Origin: Streptomyces rugosispiralis
Lineage (GTDB): Bacteria; Actinomycetota; Actinomycetes; Streptomycetales; Streptomycetaceae
DNA length: 64,000 bases
Direction: 5' to 3'
Assembly: GCF_024505145.1 (NCBI RefSeq)
Contig: NZ_JANIAA010000049.1
Span: 1-64,000, forward strand
Shown here: in pieces, positions 25,047 through 34,645 of the stretch
How positions within the stretch are numbered: the first letter of the stretch is position 1
Layout of the letters: the number at the start of each line of letters is the position of its first letter
Notes under the pieces: model-generated
Databases searched by the model: none
Seen by the model: the letters and a program-made list of their open reading frames with translations, nothing else
Told to the model about the DNA's origin: nothing
Made by a program: the position numbers and the translations under genes

Positions 25047-26600
25047 ATGCGCAACGAAGAGAGAACCGTCGGCCGGAGCCTGGGCGTCCGTATGGGGGCC
25101 GCGCTGGGGGCCGTCGTCGTGCTGGCGGCCATTCATCCCCCGGCGCAGGCGGCACCGGATACCGGGTCCTGGACGACGGAGACGGTGGCCCCGGGGGTGC
25201 AGGTGCGGGCCGGGGTTCTCCGGGACGCGGACGCCGAGCCGAGCTGGACGGTCACCGTGCAGGGGCCCGGTGCCGCGCCGCTGGGCGACCGGTCCTGGGC
25301 GGACGACACGGCGGGGCGGCTGCGCGACGCCGGGTTCGAGCCGCGGGTCGAGCGGGTGGTGTGGCCCGCCTACGCGGACACCCCGCACGGCACCATGGGC
25401 TGGCGGGTGCGGGTCGGCTCGTACGGCGCGTCCGGCGAGGCGCAGGGCGCACGCGAGAAGGTGGCCGCGGCCGGGTTCACGGCGGTGGCGGAGTGGACCG
25501 GCTACGACGGGCAGCACCCCGCGGACCGGGAGAGCGTGCATGTGGCGGTGATCGACCCGGCCCGGTTCTCCGGCAGCGTGGCGGCCACGCATGACCTCAG
25601 CGTGGCGGACCGCGAGACGACCTCTTCGGTCGCCGCGAAGCGCCACTCCCTGGTCGCCGTCAACGGTGGCTTCTTCGTCACCTCCGACGCCGACGGCGTC
25701 CAGGGCACGATGGCCGGAATCGCCGCGTACGACGGTGAGTTGGAGTCGATGGCCGCCGGTTCGCGGGCCGCGCTGATCCTCGCGGACGGCGGCCGGCACG
25801 CCCGTATCGCCGATCTGACCAGCACGGTCACGGCTCGGGCGGGCTCGTCCACATATGCGGTGCAGGGCATCAACCGGGTGCCGGGCAAGGTGCGCAACTG
25901 CGGTCGGCCCGGGGCCACTCCGACCGAGCTGCCCCGGCAGGACCTGACCTGTTCGGAGGCCGACGACCTCGTGAAGTTCACCCCGAGGTTCCGCGCCGCG
26001 CTGCCCACCGGGCCCGGGACCCAGGTGGTGCTCGAGGCCGACGGCCGGGTGGTCTCCACCGGCCCGCGCGGCGGCACGGTCCCGGCCGGGGGCTCCGTGC
26101 TCCAGGGCATCGGCGCCGCGTCCGGCTGGCTGACGGCCCACGCTCGGCAGGGCGAGCGGATCGCGCTGGAGGAGGTCGTCCGGGACACCGCCGGCCGCCG
26201 GGTCCGGCTCGACGCCGACGACAGCATCGTCAGCGCCGCCCCCACCCTGGTGAAGGACGGCCGCATCGCCATCGACGCCGCCACCGAGGGCACCCTCGAC
26301 CCGAAGAACCTCTCCTTCGGCTACGCCTGGTCCAACGTCCGGCAGCCCCGCACGATGGCCGGGCTCGACAAGCGGGGCCGGCTCATCCTGGCCACGGTGG
26401 ACGGTCGGCAGCCCGGTGTGAGCGAGGGCTTCACCCTGGCGGAGGCCGCCCGCTTCATGCGCTCCCTGGGCGCCGTCCAGGCCCTCAACCTGGACGGCGG
26501 CGGCTCCACCGCCATGGCCGTGAACGGCCATCTCGCCAATGTCACCTCCGACGCGACGGGCGAACGCGCGGTGGGCGACACGGTCCAGGTGGTGCCGTAG
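25047..26600 (+). CDS. Secreted phosphodiester glycosidase (NAGPA) family protein
   Basis: 517 aa with a signal peptide (LGAVVVLAAIHPPAQA). A SPOR-like segment at about residues 75-155 (WRVRVGSYGASGEAQGAREK) is followed by a NAGPA/DUF2233 catalytic region (LVAVNGGFF; LNLDGGGSTAMAVNG). The family removes GlcNAc from phosphodiesters in animals; in bacteria it may act on wall or exopolysaccharide sugar-1-phosphates. The 167-bp gap upstream holds nothing I can name. Confidence 0.8.
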   Translation: MRNEERTVGRSLGVRMGAALGAVVVLAAIHPPAQAAPDTGSWTTETVAPGVQVRAGVLRDADAEPSWTVTVQGPGAAPLGDRSWADDTAGRLRDAGFEPRVERVVWPAYADTPHGTMGWRVRVGSYGASGEAQGAREKVAAAGFTAVAEWTGYDGQHPADRESVHVAVIDPARFSGSVAATHDLSVADRETTSSVAAKRHSLVAVNGGFFVTSDADGVQGTMAGIAAYDGELESMAAGSRAALILADGGRHARIADLTSTVTARAGSSTYAVQGINRVPGKVRNCGRPGATPTELPRQDLTCSEADDLVKFTPRFRAALPTGPGTQVVLEADGRVVSTGPRGGTVPAGGSVLQGIGAASGWLTAHARQGERIALEEVVRDTAGRRVRLDADDSIVSAAPTLVKDGRIAIDAATEGTLDPKNLSFGYAWSNVRQPRTMAGLDKRGRLILATVDGRQPGVSEGFTLAEAARFMRSLGAVQALNLDGGGSTAMAVNGHLANVTSDATGERAVGDTVQVVP

Positions 26601-26640
26601 CGGGACCGGGGTGTCGCCGAAGGGGGCTCTGACCGCCCAA

Positions 26641-26677
26641 GGGCGCAGCCGGTTGGTCTCGCCACCCGGCTGCGCCC
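26641..26677. terminator. Bidirectional terminator hairpin
   Basis: Perfect 12-bp arms GGGCGCAGCCGG / CCGGCTGCGCCC with a 13-base loop, between two convergent genes (glycosidase-like and subtilase). Confidence 0.85.
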
Positions 26678-26736
26678 CTGGGACTGTCACCTCACCCGTA
26701 TGAGCCTTGCTCGAACGAGCCTTGCTCAAAAGAGCC

Positions 26737-27954
<1,218 letters not shown>

Positions 27955-28066
27955 GACGAGGGTTCCTCCTCGTGCGGTTGTGGGGGGAATCCGCACCACG
28001 GATCGCGTCCGATCCCTCAAGTGCGGCAGATCCGGAGTGTGTTGGGGCCACTCCGGTTCTGACAAA

Positions 28067-28096
28067 ACCCTGACTGATGAGTACGGGTCAATTCAA
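28067..28096 (-). promoter_or_regulatory. Candidate promoter of the subtilase gene
   Basis: On the minus strand, TTGAAT (28091-28096) and CAGGGT (28067-28072) are separated by 18 bases, close to a HrdB-type promoter, about 112 bp upstream of the start. The rest of the 382-bp gap to the MMPL gene shows no gene. Confidence 0.4.
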
Positions 28097-28336
28097 GATC
28101 CCCACCAATGTGTGACATAGGCAACGTTCTCCACTTCGGCCACACCCGGACCTCGAGGTCAACGCCCTTTGCGTGTAAGGGGCCCGCATCAGGGAGGGTA
28201 GGGCTGTCCCCCCTTCTGCGGTTGGAGGGAACCACCGGACGGTTCACCGGTCAGCAGGATGGGTCGGCCGGACGCCACGGCCTAGCGTCGTCAACGAGTG
28301 GCGGGACGGTCCGCCACCAGGGCATAAGGGGATGTC

Positions 28337-30619
28337 GTGGCGGACACAGGCCGCTTGGAGAGGCCGCGCGGGATAGCGGCCCGCGCCGGCAGTTGGAGCG
28401 CCCGTCACCGATGGGCGGCGGTCGGGGGCTGGGTGCTGCTGGTCATCCTCGCCCTGGCCGTCGGCTCGATGACGGGCCGGGTCGATGTGTCGGAGAGCGA
28501 GCAGGTTCCCGGCGAGTCCGGGCGCGTCTCGCAGATTCTCGACGAGGCGGGCATTGACGACGCGGCCGGGGAAACCGTGCTGATCCAGGCGAAGGGCGGC
28601 GGGCTCACCGCGAACGACCCGGCCTTCCGCAAGGCCGTCGACGCGGTGCTGGCGGGCGTACGCGACACCGGCCAGGTGACCGCCGTCCACTCCCCGTACG
28701 AGACGAAGACCATCTCCGCCGACCGGCGCTCCGCGCTGGTGCAGTTCGAGATGCGCGGCGACGCGGAGAAGGCGGCCGACCACATCCAGCCGGTCCTGGA
28801 CGCGGTGGACAAGGCCGGGGACGGCCACCAGGACCTGCGGATCGAGGAGTTCGGCGACGCCAGCGGCCAGAAGGCGTTCGACGACGCGTTCGGCGACGAC
28901 TTCAGCCAGGCCGAGTACTCCGCGCTGCCGGTGGCGCTCGGCATCCTGCTGATCGTCTTCGGTGCGCTGGTGGCCGCGCTGCTGCCGGTGGCGCTCGCGA
29001 TGACCGCGTTCCTGGCCACCACCGGTCTGGTCGCGGTGGTCAGCCACTGGGTGCACATGAGCGACACCGCCAACTCCGTGATGCTGCTGGTGGGCCTGGC
29101 CGTCGGCGTCGACTACTGCCTGTTCTACCTGCGCCGGGAGCGCGAGGAGCGGGCCGCCGGACGGGACGCGCAGACCGCGCTGCGGGTGGCGGCGGCCACC
29201 TCCGGCCGCGCCATCCTGGTCTCCGGCGTCACGGTGATCGTGGCGATGGCGGGCATGCTCTTCACCGGTATCGCGGAGTTCAAGGCGATGGGGCTCGCCA
29301 CGCTGATGGTGGTGGCGGTGGCGATGGTCGGCTCGGTGACGGTGCTGCCCGCGCTGCTCTCGCTGCTCGGTGAGCGGGTGGAGAAGGGCCGGATGCCGTT
29401 CCTGGGCCGCGCCAAGCGGCGCGGCGGCAGCACCGAGAGCCGGATCTGGCGCGCCGTCCTGCGCCCGGTGCTGCGCCGTCCCAAGCTGTCGCTGGCCCTG
29501 GCCACTGGCGCGCTGATCGCGCTGGCCGTCCCCGCCGTGGGGATGAACACCGCGAACCTCACCCTGGACCAGGAGTTCGGCGACCGGCTGCCGGTCGTGA
29601 ACGCGTACAACCACATCGACGAGGCGTTCCCGGGCGGGTCCGATCCGGCCAGGGTCGCGGTGAAGGCGGACGACATCGACGCGGCGCCGGTGCGCGACGC
29701 CATCGCCCGCTTCCGTTCCGAGGCCGTGGCGAAGGGCGCCTCCAAGGGCCCGGTCGAGGTGACCGTCCACCACCGGCAGAACGTGGCCGTGGTGGAGGTC
29801 CCGCTGATCGGCGGCTCGGACGAGGGCAAGGCCGAGCAGAGCCTGGAGGTGCTGCGGAACGAGGTGCGCCCGGCGACCCTCGGCGCGGTGGACGGCGTGG
29901 ACGCCCCCATCGGCGGCTCGACCGCCTCCTCCAAGGACTTCAACGACAAGCTCGGCTCGGCCGTCACCCCGGTCTTCGCCTTCGTGGTGGTCTTCGCCTT
30001 CCTGCTGATGCTGATGTCCTTCCGGTCGCTCACCATCGCGGTGACCTCCATCGTGCTCAACCTGCTGTCGGTGGGCGCCGCGTACGGCATCCTCACCGCG
30101 GTCTTCCAGCACGGCTGGGGCGCGGGGCTGGTCGGCGCGGAGGGCGTGGGGGCGATCGTGTCCTGGCTGCCGCTGTTCCTCTTCGTGATCCTGTTCGGGC
30201 TGAGCATGGACTACCACGTCTTCGTGGTCTCCCGGATCCGCGAGGCGCGGCTGGCCGGCCGCACCACCAAGGACGCGGTGGTGCACGGCGTGGTGACGAC
30301 GGCGGGCGTGGTCACCAGCGCCGCCGTCATCATGGTCGCGGTCTTCTCCATCTTCGGAACGCTGTCGATGCAGTCCATGAAGCAGATGGGCGTGGGCCTC
30401 GCGGCCGCGGTCCTCATCGACGCCACCGTCATCCGCGGGGTGCTGCTCCCGGCCGTGATGTCGCTGCTGGGCGAGCGCAACTGGTACCTGCCGAAGTGGC
30501 TGGGGTGGCTTCCGGACCTCGCCCACGACGAGCCCGCCCCGGCCCGGCAGCCCAGCACCCCGGTGGGCGCGTCCCCGATGCCGGAAGCGGACGAACGGCC
30601 CCGGCACGCGAGGGTCTGA
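28337..30619 (+). CDS. MMPL-family RND transporter
   Basis: 760 aa with the MMPL double layout: one membrane segment, a large external loop (about residues 55-190), five or six membrane segments including GLAVGVDYCLFYLRREREE, then a second repeat with FGLSMDYHVFVVSRIREA. The paired D-Y residues are the expected proton path. It likely exports a lipid or lipophilic compound. The GTG at 28337 follows AAGGGGA. Confidence 0.9.
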   Translation: MADTGRLERPRGIAARAGSWSARHRWAAVGGWVLLVILALAVGSMTGRVDVSESEQVPGESGRVSQILDEAGIDDAAGETVLIQAKGGGLTANDPAFRKAVDAVLAGVRDTGQVTAVHSPYETKTISADRRSALVQFEMRGDAEKAADHIQPVLDAVDKAGDGHQDLRIEEFGDASGQKAFDDAFGDDFSQAEYSALPVALGILLIVFGALVAALLPVALAMTAFLATTGLVAVVSHWVHMSDTANSVMLLVGLAVGVDYCLFYLRREREERAAGRDAQTALRVAAATSGRAILVSGVTVIVAMAGMLFTGIAEFKAMGLATLMVVAVAMVGSVTVLPALLSLLGERVEKGRMPFLGRAKRRGGSTESRIWRAVLRPVLRRPKLSLALATGALIALAVPAVGMNTANLTLDQEFGDRLPVVNAYNHIDEAFPGGSDPARVAVKADDIDAAPVRDAIARFRSEAVAKGASKGPVEVTVHHRQNVAVVEVPLIGGSDEGKAEQSLEVLRNEVRPATLGAVDGVDAPIGGSTASSKDFNDKLGSAVTPVFAFVVVFAFLLMLMSFRSLTIAVTSIVLNLLSVGAAYGILTAVFQHGWGAGLVGAEGVGAIVSWLPLFLFVILFGLSMDYHVFVVSRIREARLAGRTTKDAVVHGVVTTAGVVTSAAVIMVAVFSIFGTLSMQSMKQMGVGLAAAVLIDATVIRGVLLPAVMSLLGERNWYLPKWLGWLPDLAHDEPAPARQPSTPVGASPMPEADERPRHARV

Positions 30620-30650
30620 CGGCCACATCCCGCGCATCCTGACAACCCTC

Positions 30651-30686
30651 AACCGGTCACCTGGCCTCCGGGCCGTGTGACCGGTT
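30651..30686 (+). terminator. Terminator downstream of the MMPL gene
   Basis: Perfect 10-bp inverted repeat AACCGGTCAC / GTGACCGGTT; its 16-base loop can form a further GGCC/GGCC stem. Confidence 0.8.
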
Positions 30687-30704
30687 CGGTGTTTCGGGGT
30701 GGGG

Positions 30705-30768
30705 GCGTGGGGGTGTCGGGGCGTCGGGGCGTCGGGGCGTCGGGGCGTCGGGGCGTCGGGGCGTCGGG
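30705..30768. repeat. 8-bp tandem repeat
   Basis: Six perfect copies of GCGTCGGG (30721-30768) preceded by two degenerate copies. Intergenic, G-rich on the plus strand, so slippage or G-quadruplex formation is possible. Confidence 0.95.
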
Positions 30769-30875
30769 TGGAAAAGGCGTTGCGGGGTGTCCCGGCCGGT
30801 CCCTACGGTGCGGGGATACGGCGGAGATCCGCATACGCGTCCTTTCGCGTACGCGCGCATGGGAGGAGTGCACCG

Positions 30876-31034
30876 ATGGGCGGAAGTCCCGGCATCGGCG
30901 TGTTCACCCGCATCACTCGTGGCTGTGCCCGGGTGGCGTGTGCGCGCGACCTTCCTATGCCTGCCCGCCGCCCGCGGCGCGGCCCCGGTGCCCTGGCCGG
31001 CCCGGACGCGCCCGGTGTCTCCCCGAGTCCATGA
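30876..31034 (+). CDS. Possible leader peptide of the erm gene
   Basis: 52-codon ORF (MGGSPGIGVFTRITRG...) preceded by GGGAGGAG eight bases before its ATG, the best Shine-Dalgarno in the region. A TACGCG/CGCGTA hairpin lies just upstream (30834-30851). It ends 198 bases before the erm start. Inducible erm genes often use a short leader ORF in which drug-stalled ribosomes alter mRNA folding. No family match is claimed. Confidence 0.45.
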   Translation: MGGSPGIGVFTRITRGCARVACARDLPMPARRPRRGPGALAGPDAPGVSPSP

Positions 31035-31179
31035 GCCGTTCGCGCTCGAGGTCCGCCCCGGACCTGAGCGACTGACTCACCCGGCTTCCCGTCTCGGTCT
31101 CTCGCTGTGAGCTGATCCCTCACCTCCACGCGCCCTCGGCCAGGGCCCCCGCCAGTCCAGGAATCACTCGTTCCGGGAC

Positions 31180-31213
31180 GGGCGGCAGGGCCCGTTCCGC
31201 GCCGCTGCCGCCC
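31180..31213 (+). promoter_or_regulatory. Stem-loop directly upstream of the erm ribosome binding site
   Basis: GGGCGGCAG (31180-31188) pairs perfectly with CTGCCGCCC (31205-31213). The stem ends ten bases before the GAAAGGA of the erm gene, a position suited to translational control. Confidence 0.5.
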
Positions 31214-31232
31214 GCCCGGCTCCGAAAGGACC

Positions 31233-32159
31233 GTGGCCGTGGCCCGCAATCGACACCATTCCCATGCCCATCCCCACGCCCGGCGCGGTGGCGAACCGCG
31301 CCGTACCGAACGCGACCGGGCGAGGCGTGCGTACGGGCAGAACTTCCTCCTCGACCCGGGGGCCGTCGCCCGCGTCGTACGCGCCGCCCGCCCCGGGCCC
31401 GGCGATCTCCTGGTGGAGGTCGGCGCGGGCAAGGGGGTGCTCACCGAGGCGCTGGCGCCGCGCTGCCGTGAGCTGATCAGCTATGAGATCGACCGGCATC
31501 TGATCCCGGGGCTGCGGGAGCGGCTCGCCCGCTGTCCGCGGGTCCGGGTCGTGCACCAGGACTTCCTGACCGCGGCGCCGCCGCGCGAGCCGTTCGCCCT
31601 GGTCGGCAACGTGCCCTACGCCCGTACCGCCGAGATCGTGGCCTGGGCGCTGCGGGCGGTGCCCCGGCTGACCTCCGCCACGCTGCTCACCCAGGCGGAG
31701 TACGCCCGTAAGCGCACCGGGGACTACGGCCGCTGGTCCCTGCTGACCGTACGGTCCTGGCCGGAGGTCGAGTGGCGGCTGTGCGGGCGGGTGGCGCGTA
31801 CCGCCTTCCGGCCGGTGCCCGCGGTCGACGGCGGGATCCTGCGGCTGACCCGGCGGCCGCGCCCGCTGCTCCCCGACCCGGCGGCCCGGTCCGGCTACGC
31901 GGACCTGGTCGAGCTGGGCTTCACCGGGGTCGGCGGCTCGCTGTACGCGTCACTGCGCCGGGTCTGCCCCGCCCGCGCGCTCGACCGGGCGTTCCGGGCG
32001 GCCGGGCTGGGGCGGGACGTCGTGGTGGCGTATGTGACGCCGGAGCAGTGGCTGATCCTCGCTCAGGAGTTGACCGAGGTGGTGGCCGGAATGCGGTCGG
32101 CCGTTTCGAAGGAGTTGATGGTGCGGGTGAAGTCCCGGGTGGACAACAGCAACTTGTAG
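31233..32159 (+). CDS. Erm-type 23S rRNA adenine N6-methyltransferase
   Basis: 308 aa. It would methylate A2058 of 23S rRNA, giving macrolide-lincosamide-streptogramin B resistance. Seen: GQNFLLDPG, SAM motif I VEVGAGKGVLTEAL, YEIDRHL, and the catalytic VGNVPYA in place of N-I-P-Y/F. The N-terminus is His/Arg-rich, as in several actinobacterial Erm proteins. The GTG at 31233 follows GAAAGGA. The last 97 bases overlap the end of the convergent phosphatidyltransferase gene, so the final 30 or so residues (after TPEQWLILAQ) may be non-essential. It could protect against the polyketide made elsewhere in the genome or be a general resistance gene. Confidence 0.88.
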   Translation: MAVARNRHHSHAHPHARRGGEPRRTERDRARRAYGQNFLLDPGAVARVVRAARPGPGDLLVEVGAGKGVLTEALAPRCRELISYEIDRHLIPGLRERLARCPRVRVVHQDFLTAAPPREPFALVGNVPYARTAEIVAWALRAVPRLTSATLLTQAEYARKRTGDYGRWSLLTVRSWPEVEWRLCGRVARTAFRPVPAVDGGILRLTRRPRPLLPDPAARSGYADLVELGFTGVGGSLYASLRRVCPARALDRAFRAAGLGRDVVVAYVTPEQWLILAQELTEVVAGMRSAVSKELMVRVKSRVDNSNL

Positions 32160-33109
32160 ATGATGGCCAGCTCGAAGACGAGCAGCAGCACACCCGATAC
32201 GACGGTCGTCGCCACCACCGCGTCGACGGCCGGGCCGATGATGAACACGCCCATCTGGAACTCGATACCGCTGATGAGATGAGCGCGGATGCGGTGGCGC
32301 TGCAGGAAGTTCCGGCACCGGACCCACCACGGGAAGCGGCGCCGGAACTCCTGGTGCAGATCGACGACGGCGGGGCGGCGCGCGGCCGGGGCCGGGGCCG
32401 GAGCGGCTTCCGGGGCGGCCGTGGCCTCCAGGGTCGTCGTGGATTCCATGGCCGCCACCGGTTCCCGGGGAGCGACGGGCTCCAAGGGCGCCACCGTGTC
32501 GCGGTCCGTCTCCAGGTCGGCCTCGGGGTTCTCCCGCAGCAGGTCCTCCATGAAGGCCAGCTCGGCCTGGTTCTCGGCCTTGCGGGCGGCCCGCATCCGG
32601 GCCTTGATCTGCTTGCGCATCCCATGCCGGATCTTGAAGATCTCCAGCGAGTCGATATAGCGCAGCGCGTCCAGGGAGGCGACGGCCAGCGCCAGCCACA
32701 GATACAGGACGTCATCCGTGCGCGCGTACTGACCGCCCATCAGGGCGACCGAGCACACCAGCACCCGGATCCGGTCGAAGACGAAGTCCAGCCAGGCCCC
32801 GAAGACCGACCCGGTGCCGGTCAGCCGGGCCAGCTTGCCGTCCATGCAGTCGAAGATGAAGCTCACGTGGTAGAGCACGGCCCCGAGCAACAGCCATCTC
32901 CAGTCGCCCTGAGCGAAGCACGCGGCGGAGCCGAGGCCCACCAGGAACGCACCCCAGGTGAGCTGGTTGGGGGTGGCCCGGGTGTACCTGGCGATCCAGC
33001 GGACCAGCGGTGTGGCCACCGGGTCCACGAGCATGACGGTCCACCACGCGTCTCGCTTCTTCTCGGTGATCCGGCGGACCTCGGCGAGCGGCGGTATGTC
33101 TCGGGGCAT
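32063..33109 (-). CDS. CDP-alcohol phosphatidyltransferase family protein
   Basis: 348 aa membrane enzyme. The full catalytic motif is present: D-x2-DG-x2-AR-x8-G-x3-D-x3-D (DCMDGKLARLTGTG, then GAWLDFVFD). A charged Pro/Ala insert of about 110 residues splits the membrane segments, which is unusual. It would make a phospholipid or phosphodiester from a CDP-alcohol donor; the acceptor is unknown. The ATG at 33109 follows AGGAAG. Its 3' end overlaps the erm gene antisense. Confidence 0.88.
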   Translation of the reverse strand: MPRDIPPLAEVRRITEKKRDAWWTVMLVDPVATPLVRWIARYTRATPNQLTWGAFLVGLGSAACFAQGDWRWLLLGAVLYHVSFIFDCMDGKLARLTGTGSVFGAWLDFVFDRIRVLVCSVALMGGQYARTDDVLYLWLALAVASLDALRYIDSLEIFKIRHGMRKQIKARMRAARKAENQAELAFMEDLLRENPEADLETDRDTVAPLEPVAPREPVAAMESTTTLEATAAPEAAPAPAPAARRPAVVDLHQEFRRRFPWWVRCRNFLQRHRIRAHLISGIEFQMGVFIIGPAVDAVVATTVVSGVLLLVFELAIIYKLLLSTRDFTRTINSFETADRIPATTSVNS

Positions 33110-33136
33110 GGTCAATCTTCCTGGCGTTAGACACAA

Positions 33137-33165
33137 GTTCACCTGAAGGTAAGAAGCCGTTAAGA
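33137..33165. promoter_or_regulatory. Weak PHO-box-like direct repeats
   Basis: Three 11-bp-phased units begin GTTCACC, GGTAAGA and GTTAAGA, some 30 bp upstream of the phosphatidyltransferase start. The first matches the PhoP unit; the others are poor. Confidence 0.2.
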
Positions 33166-33268
33166 GAAGAGACAAGATCAGGCAAGGGCAACCTTTGGCA
33201 GGGGGTAATGGTCTGCTTGGAGGACCGGGTCCATGGCAGGGCCAGGTGCGTCGGCGGCGCGGCGGGTC

Positions 33269-34388
33269 CTACCGCTGGTAGCGGGCGAGCACCAGGTTCC
33301 CGTCGTCGACCAGGCGCTCCCGCAGCCGTCCCATGCCGATGGCCCCGCTGTAGTACTCCTGCAGCGCCGGAGTGGCCACCTTGTCCTTCCACTCCGGGTA
33401 GCCGCGCACGGTCCGCGCGGGCGCCGGGCGCAACTGTCCGGCCAGGGCGGTGCCGGTGGCCCAGCCGTAGCGGCGGGTGCGCAGGGCGGGATCCCGCAGC
33501 GCGGTCCGACCCGTGGGGAGCATCCAGTCGCCCCGGGCGAGCCGCACCATATGCGGCGGGCGCAGGAAGAAGTCGATGAAGCGGGCGGCCTCCCGCTGGT
33601 ACGGGCTGTCGGCGGCGATGGACAGCGTCCGCGGGCTGACCCCCTGCCGCTGGTCGCCGCCGGGCCCGGCCGGGGACGGCAGTACGGTCCAGGCGAACCC
33701 CTTGGGCGCCTGCTGCGCGATCTGCTGGCGGTAGGAGAAGCCGAGCGGCACCATCGCGTACTTTCCGCCGAAGAGGCCCGGGAGGGTGTCGGAGCCGCCC
33801 ATGCCGAGGGTGGTCCGCGCGGCGGTGCGGTCGCCGCCCAACTGGTCGTGGATGACGCGGGGCACCCGCTGGTCGGCGGCGTCGAACCGGACGGTGACCT
33901 TGCCGTCCGCGCCCCGGTGGAAGACCTTGCCGCCGGTGGAGAGCGAGAGGGTGAGGGTCGCGGAGACGGGCTCCTTGAGCGGCCAGGCCACGCCGTACGT
34001 CCCGTCCCGGGTCAGCGCTTCGGCCGCGTCCTCGAACTCGGCCCAGCTCCAGGGCCGTTCGGCGGTGGGGATCCGCACCCGGGCCCGCTCCAGCAGCGCG
34101 CGGTTGGCGATGAGCACCCGCGGCTCCTGGAGGAACGGCACACCGTGGACGCCGCCGTCGAAGGTGGCGGTCTGCCAGGTCAGGGGCGGGATCTCGGCCT
34201 TGAGCCGGCGGGGCAGCAGGTCGGTGAGATCGGCGAGATAGCCGCCGTAGGCGAAGTCGGCGAGGTCGTCGGTGGCGTCATGGATGACGGAGGGTGATCC
34301 GGCCGCCGGTCGCCCGCCGCCGCTCGGGCGCGCAGCCGGACAGCAGCCCCCCGGTGGCGGACGCGGCCAGCAGCGTACGGCGGCGCAT
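33269..34388 (-). pseudogene. Sugar ABC transporter substrate-binding lipoprotein, frameshifted with internal deletion
   Basis: The N-terminus (MRRRTLLAASATGGLLSGC, lipobox LSGC) begins at 34388 and runs into a stop at 34278 in one frame. The body, from VIHDATDDLADF through VPFLQEPRVLIANRALLERA to the C-terminus, continues in another frame. Compared with family 1 sugar-binding proteins, roughly 80 residues of the first lobe appear missing at the junction. The part from 34141 down is still an open frame of 290 aa. The gene starts inside the stop of the permease remnant (TGATG), showing the old operon order. Confidence 0.8.
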
Positions 34389-34612
34389 CAGTGCTTCACC
34401 GCCCCGGCCAGGGTGCCGCTGGTGATCCGGCGCTGGATGAGCGCGAACAGCACGAGCGAGGGCAGAGTCGCCAGCAGCGAGGCGGCGGCGAGCGGGCCGA
34501 GATCGGCGACGCCACGCCTCTTCGTACGCAAAGAGCATCGGCAGCCGGATGCGGCCGCCGGGCCCGCCGCCCGTCAGGACGTAGACCAGCGCTAAGGCGT
34601 TGACGTTCCAGT
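34388..34612 (-). pseudogene. Sugar ABC permease remnants (MalF-like end joined to MalG-like end)
   Basis: NVNALALVYVLTGGGPGG followed by RLPMLFAYEEAW is the C-terminal region of a MalF/UgpA-type permease. After a frame change comes GPLAAASLLATLPSLVLFA and IQRRITSGTLAGAVKH, the end of a MalG/UgpE-type permease. So most of one permease and the junction to the next are gone. The MalF end is cut by the right end of the IS element at about 34612. Confidence 0.7.
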
Positions 34613-34621
34613 TGGCTTCCT

Positions 34622-34641
34622 CCCCCTCGTGAACAAGGGGG
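34622..34641 (-). repeat. Right-end hairpin of the IS605-type element
   Basis: Six-base perfect stem with an 8-base loop just outside tnpB's 3' end; a second stem (ACGGC/GCCGT, 34648-34661) overlaps the tnpB stop. This is where the omega-RNA (reRNA) scaffold of TnpB elements ends and the guide begins. Confidence 0.7.
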
Positions 34642-34645
34642 ATTC

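Noticed and set aside
31233..32159. Assigning the Erm protein as self-resistance of the PKS product
   Set aside because: The two are over 22 kb apart with housekeeping sulfur genes between; no link is shown in the window.
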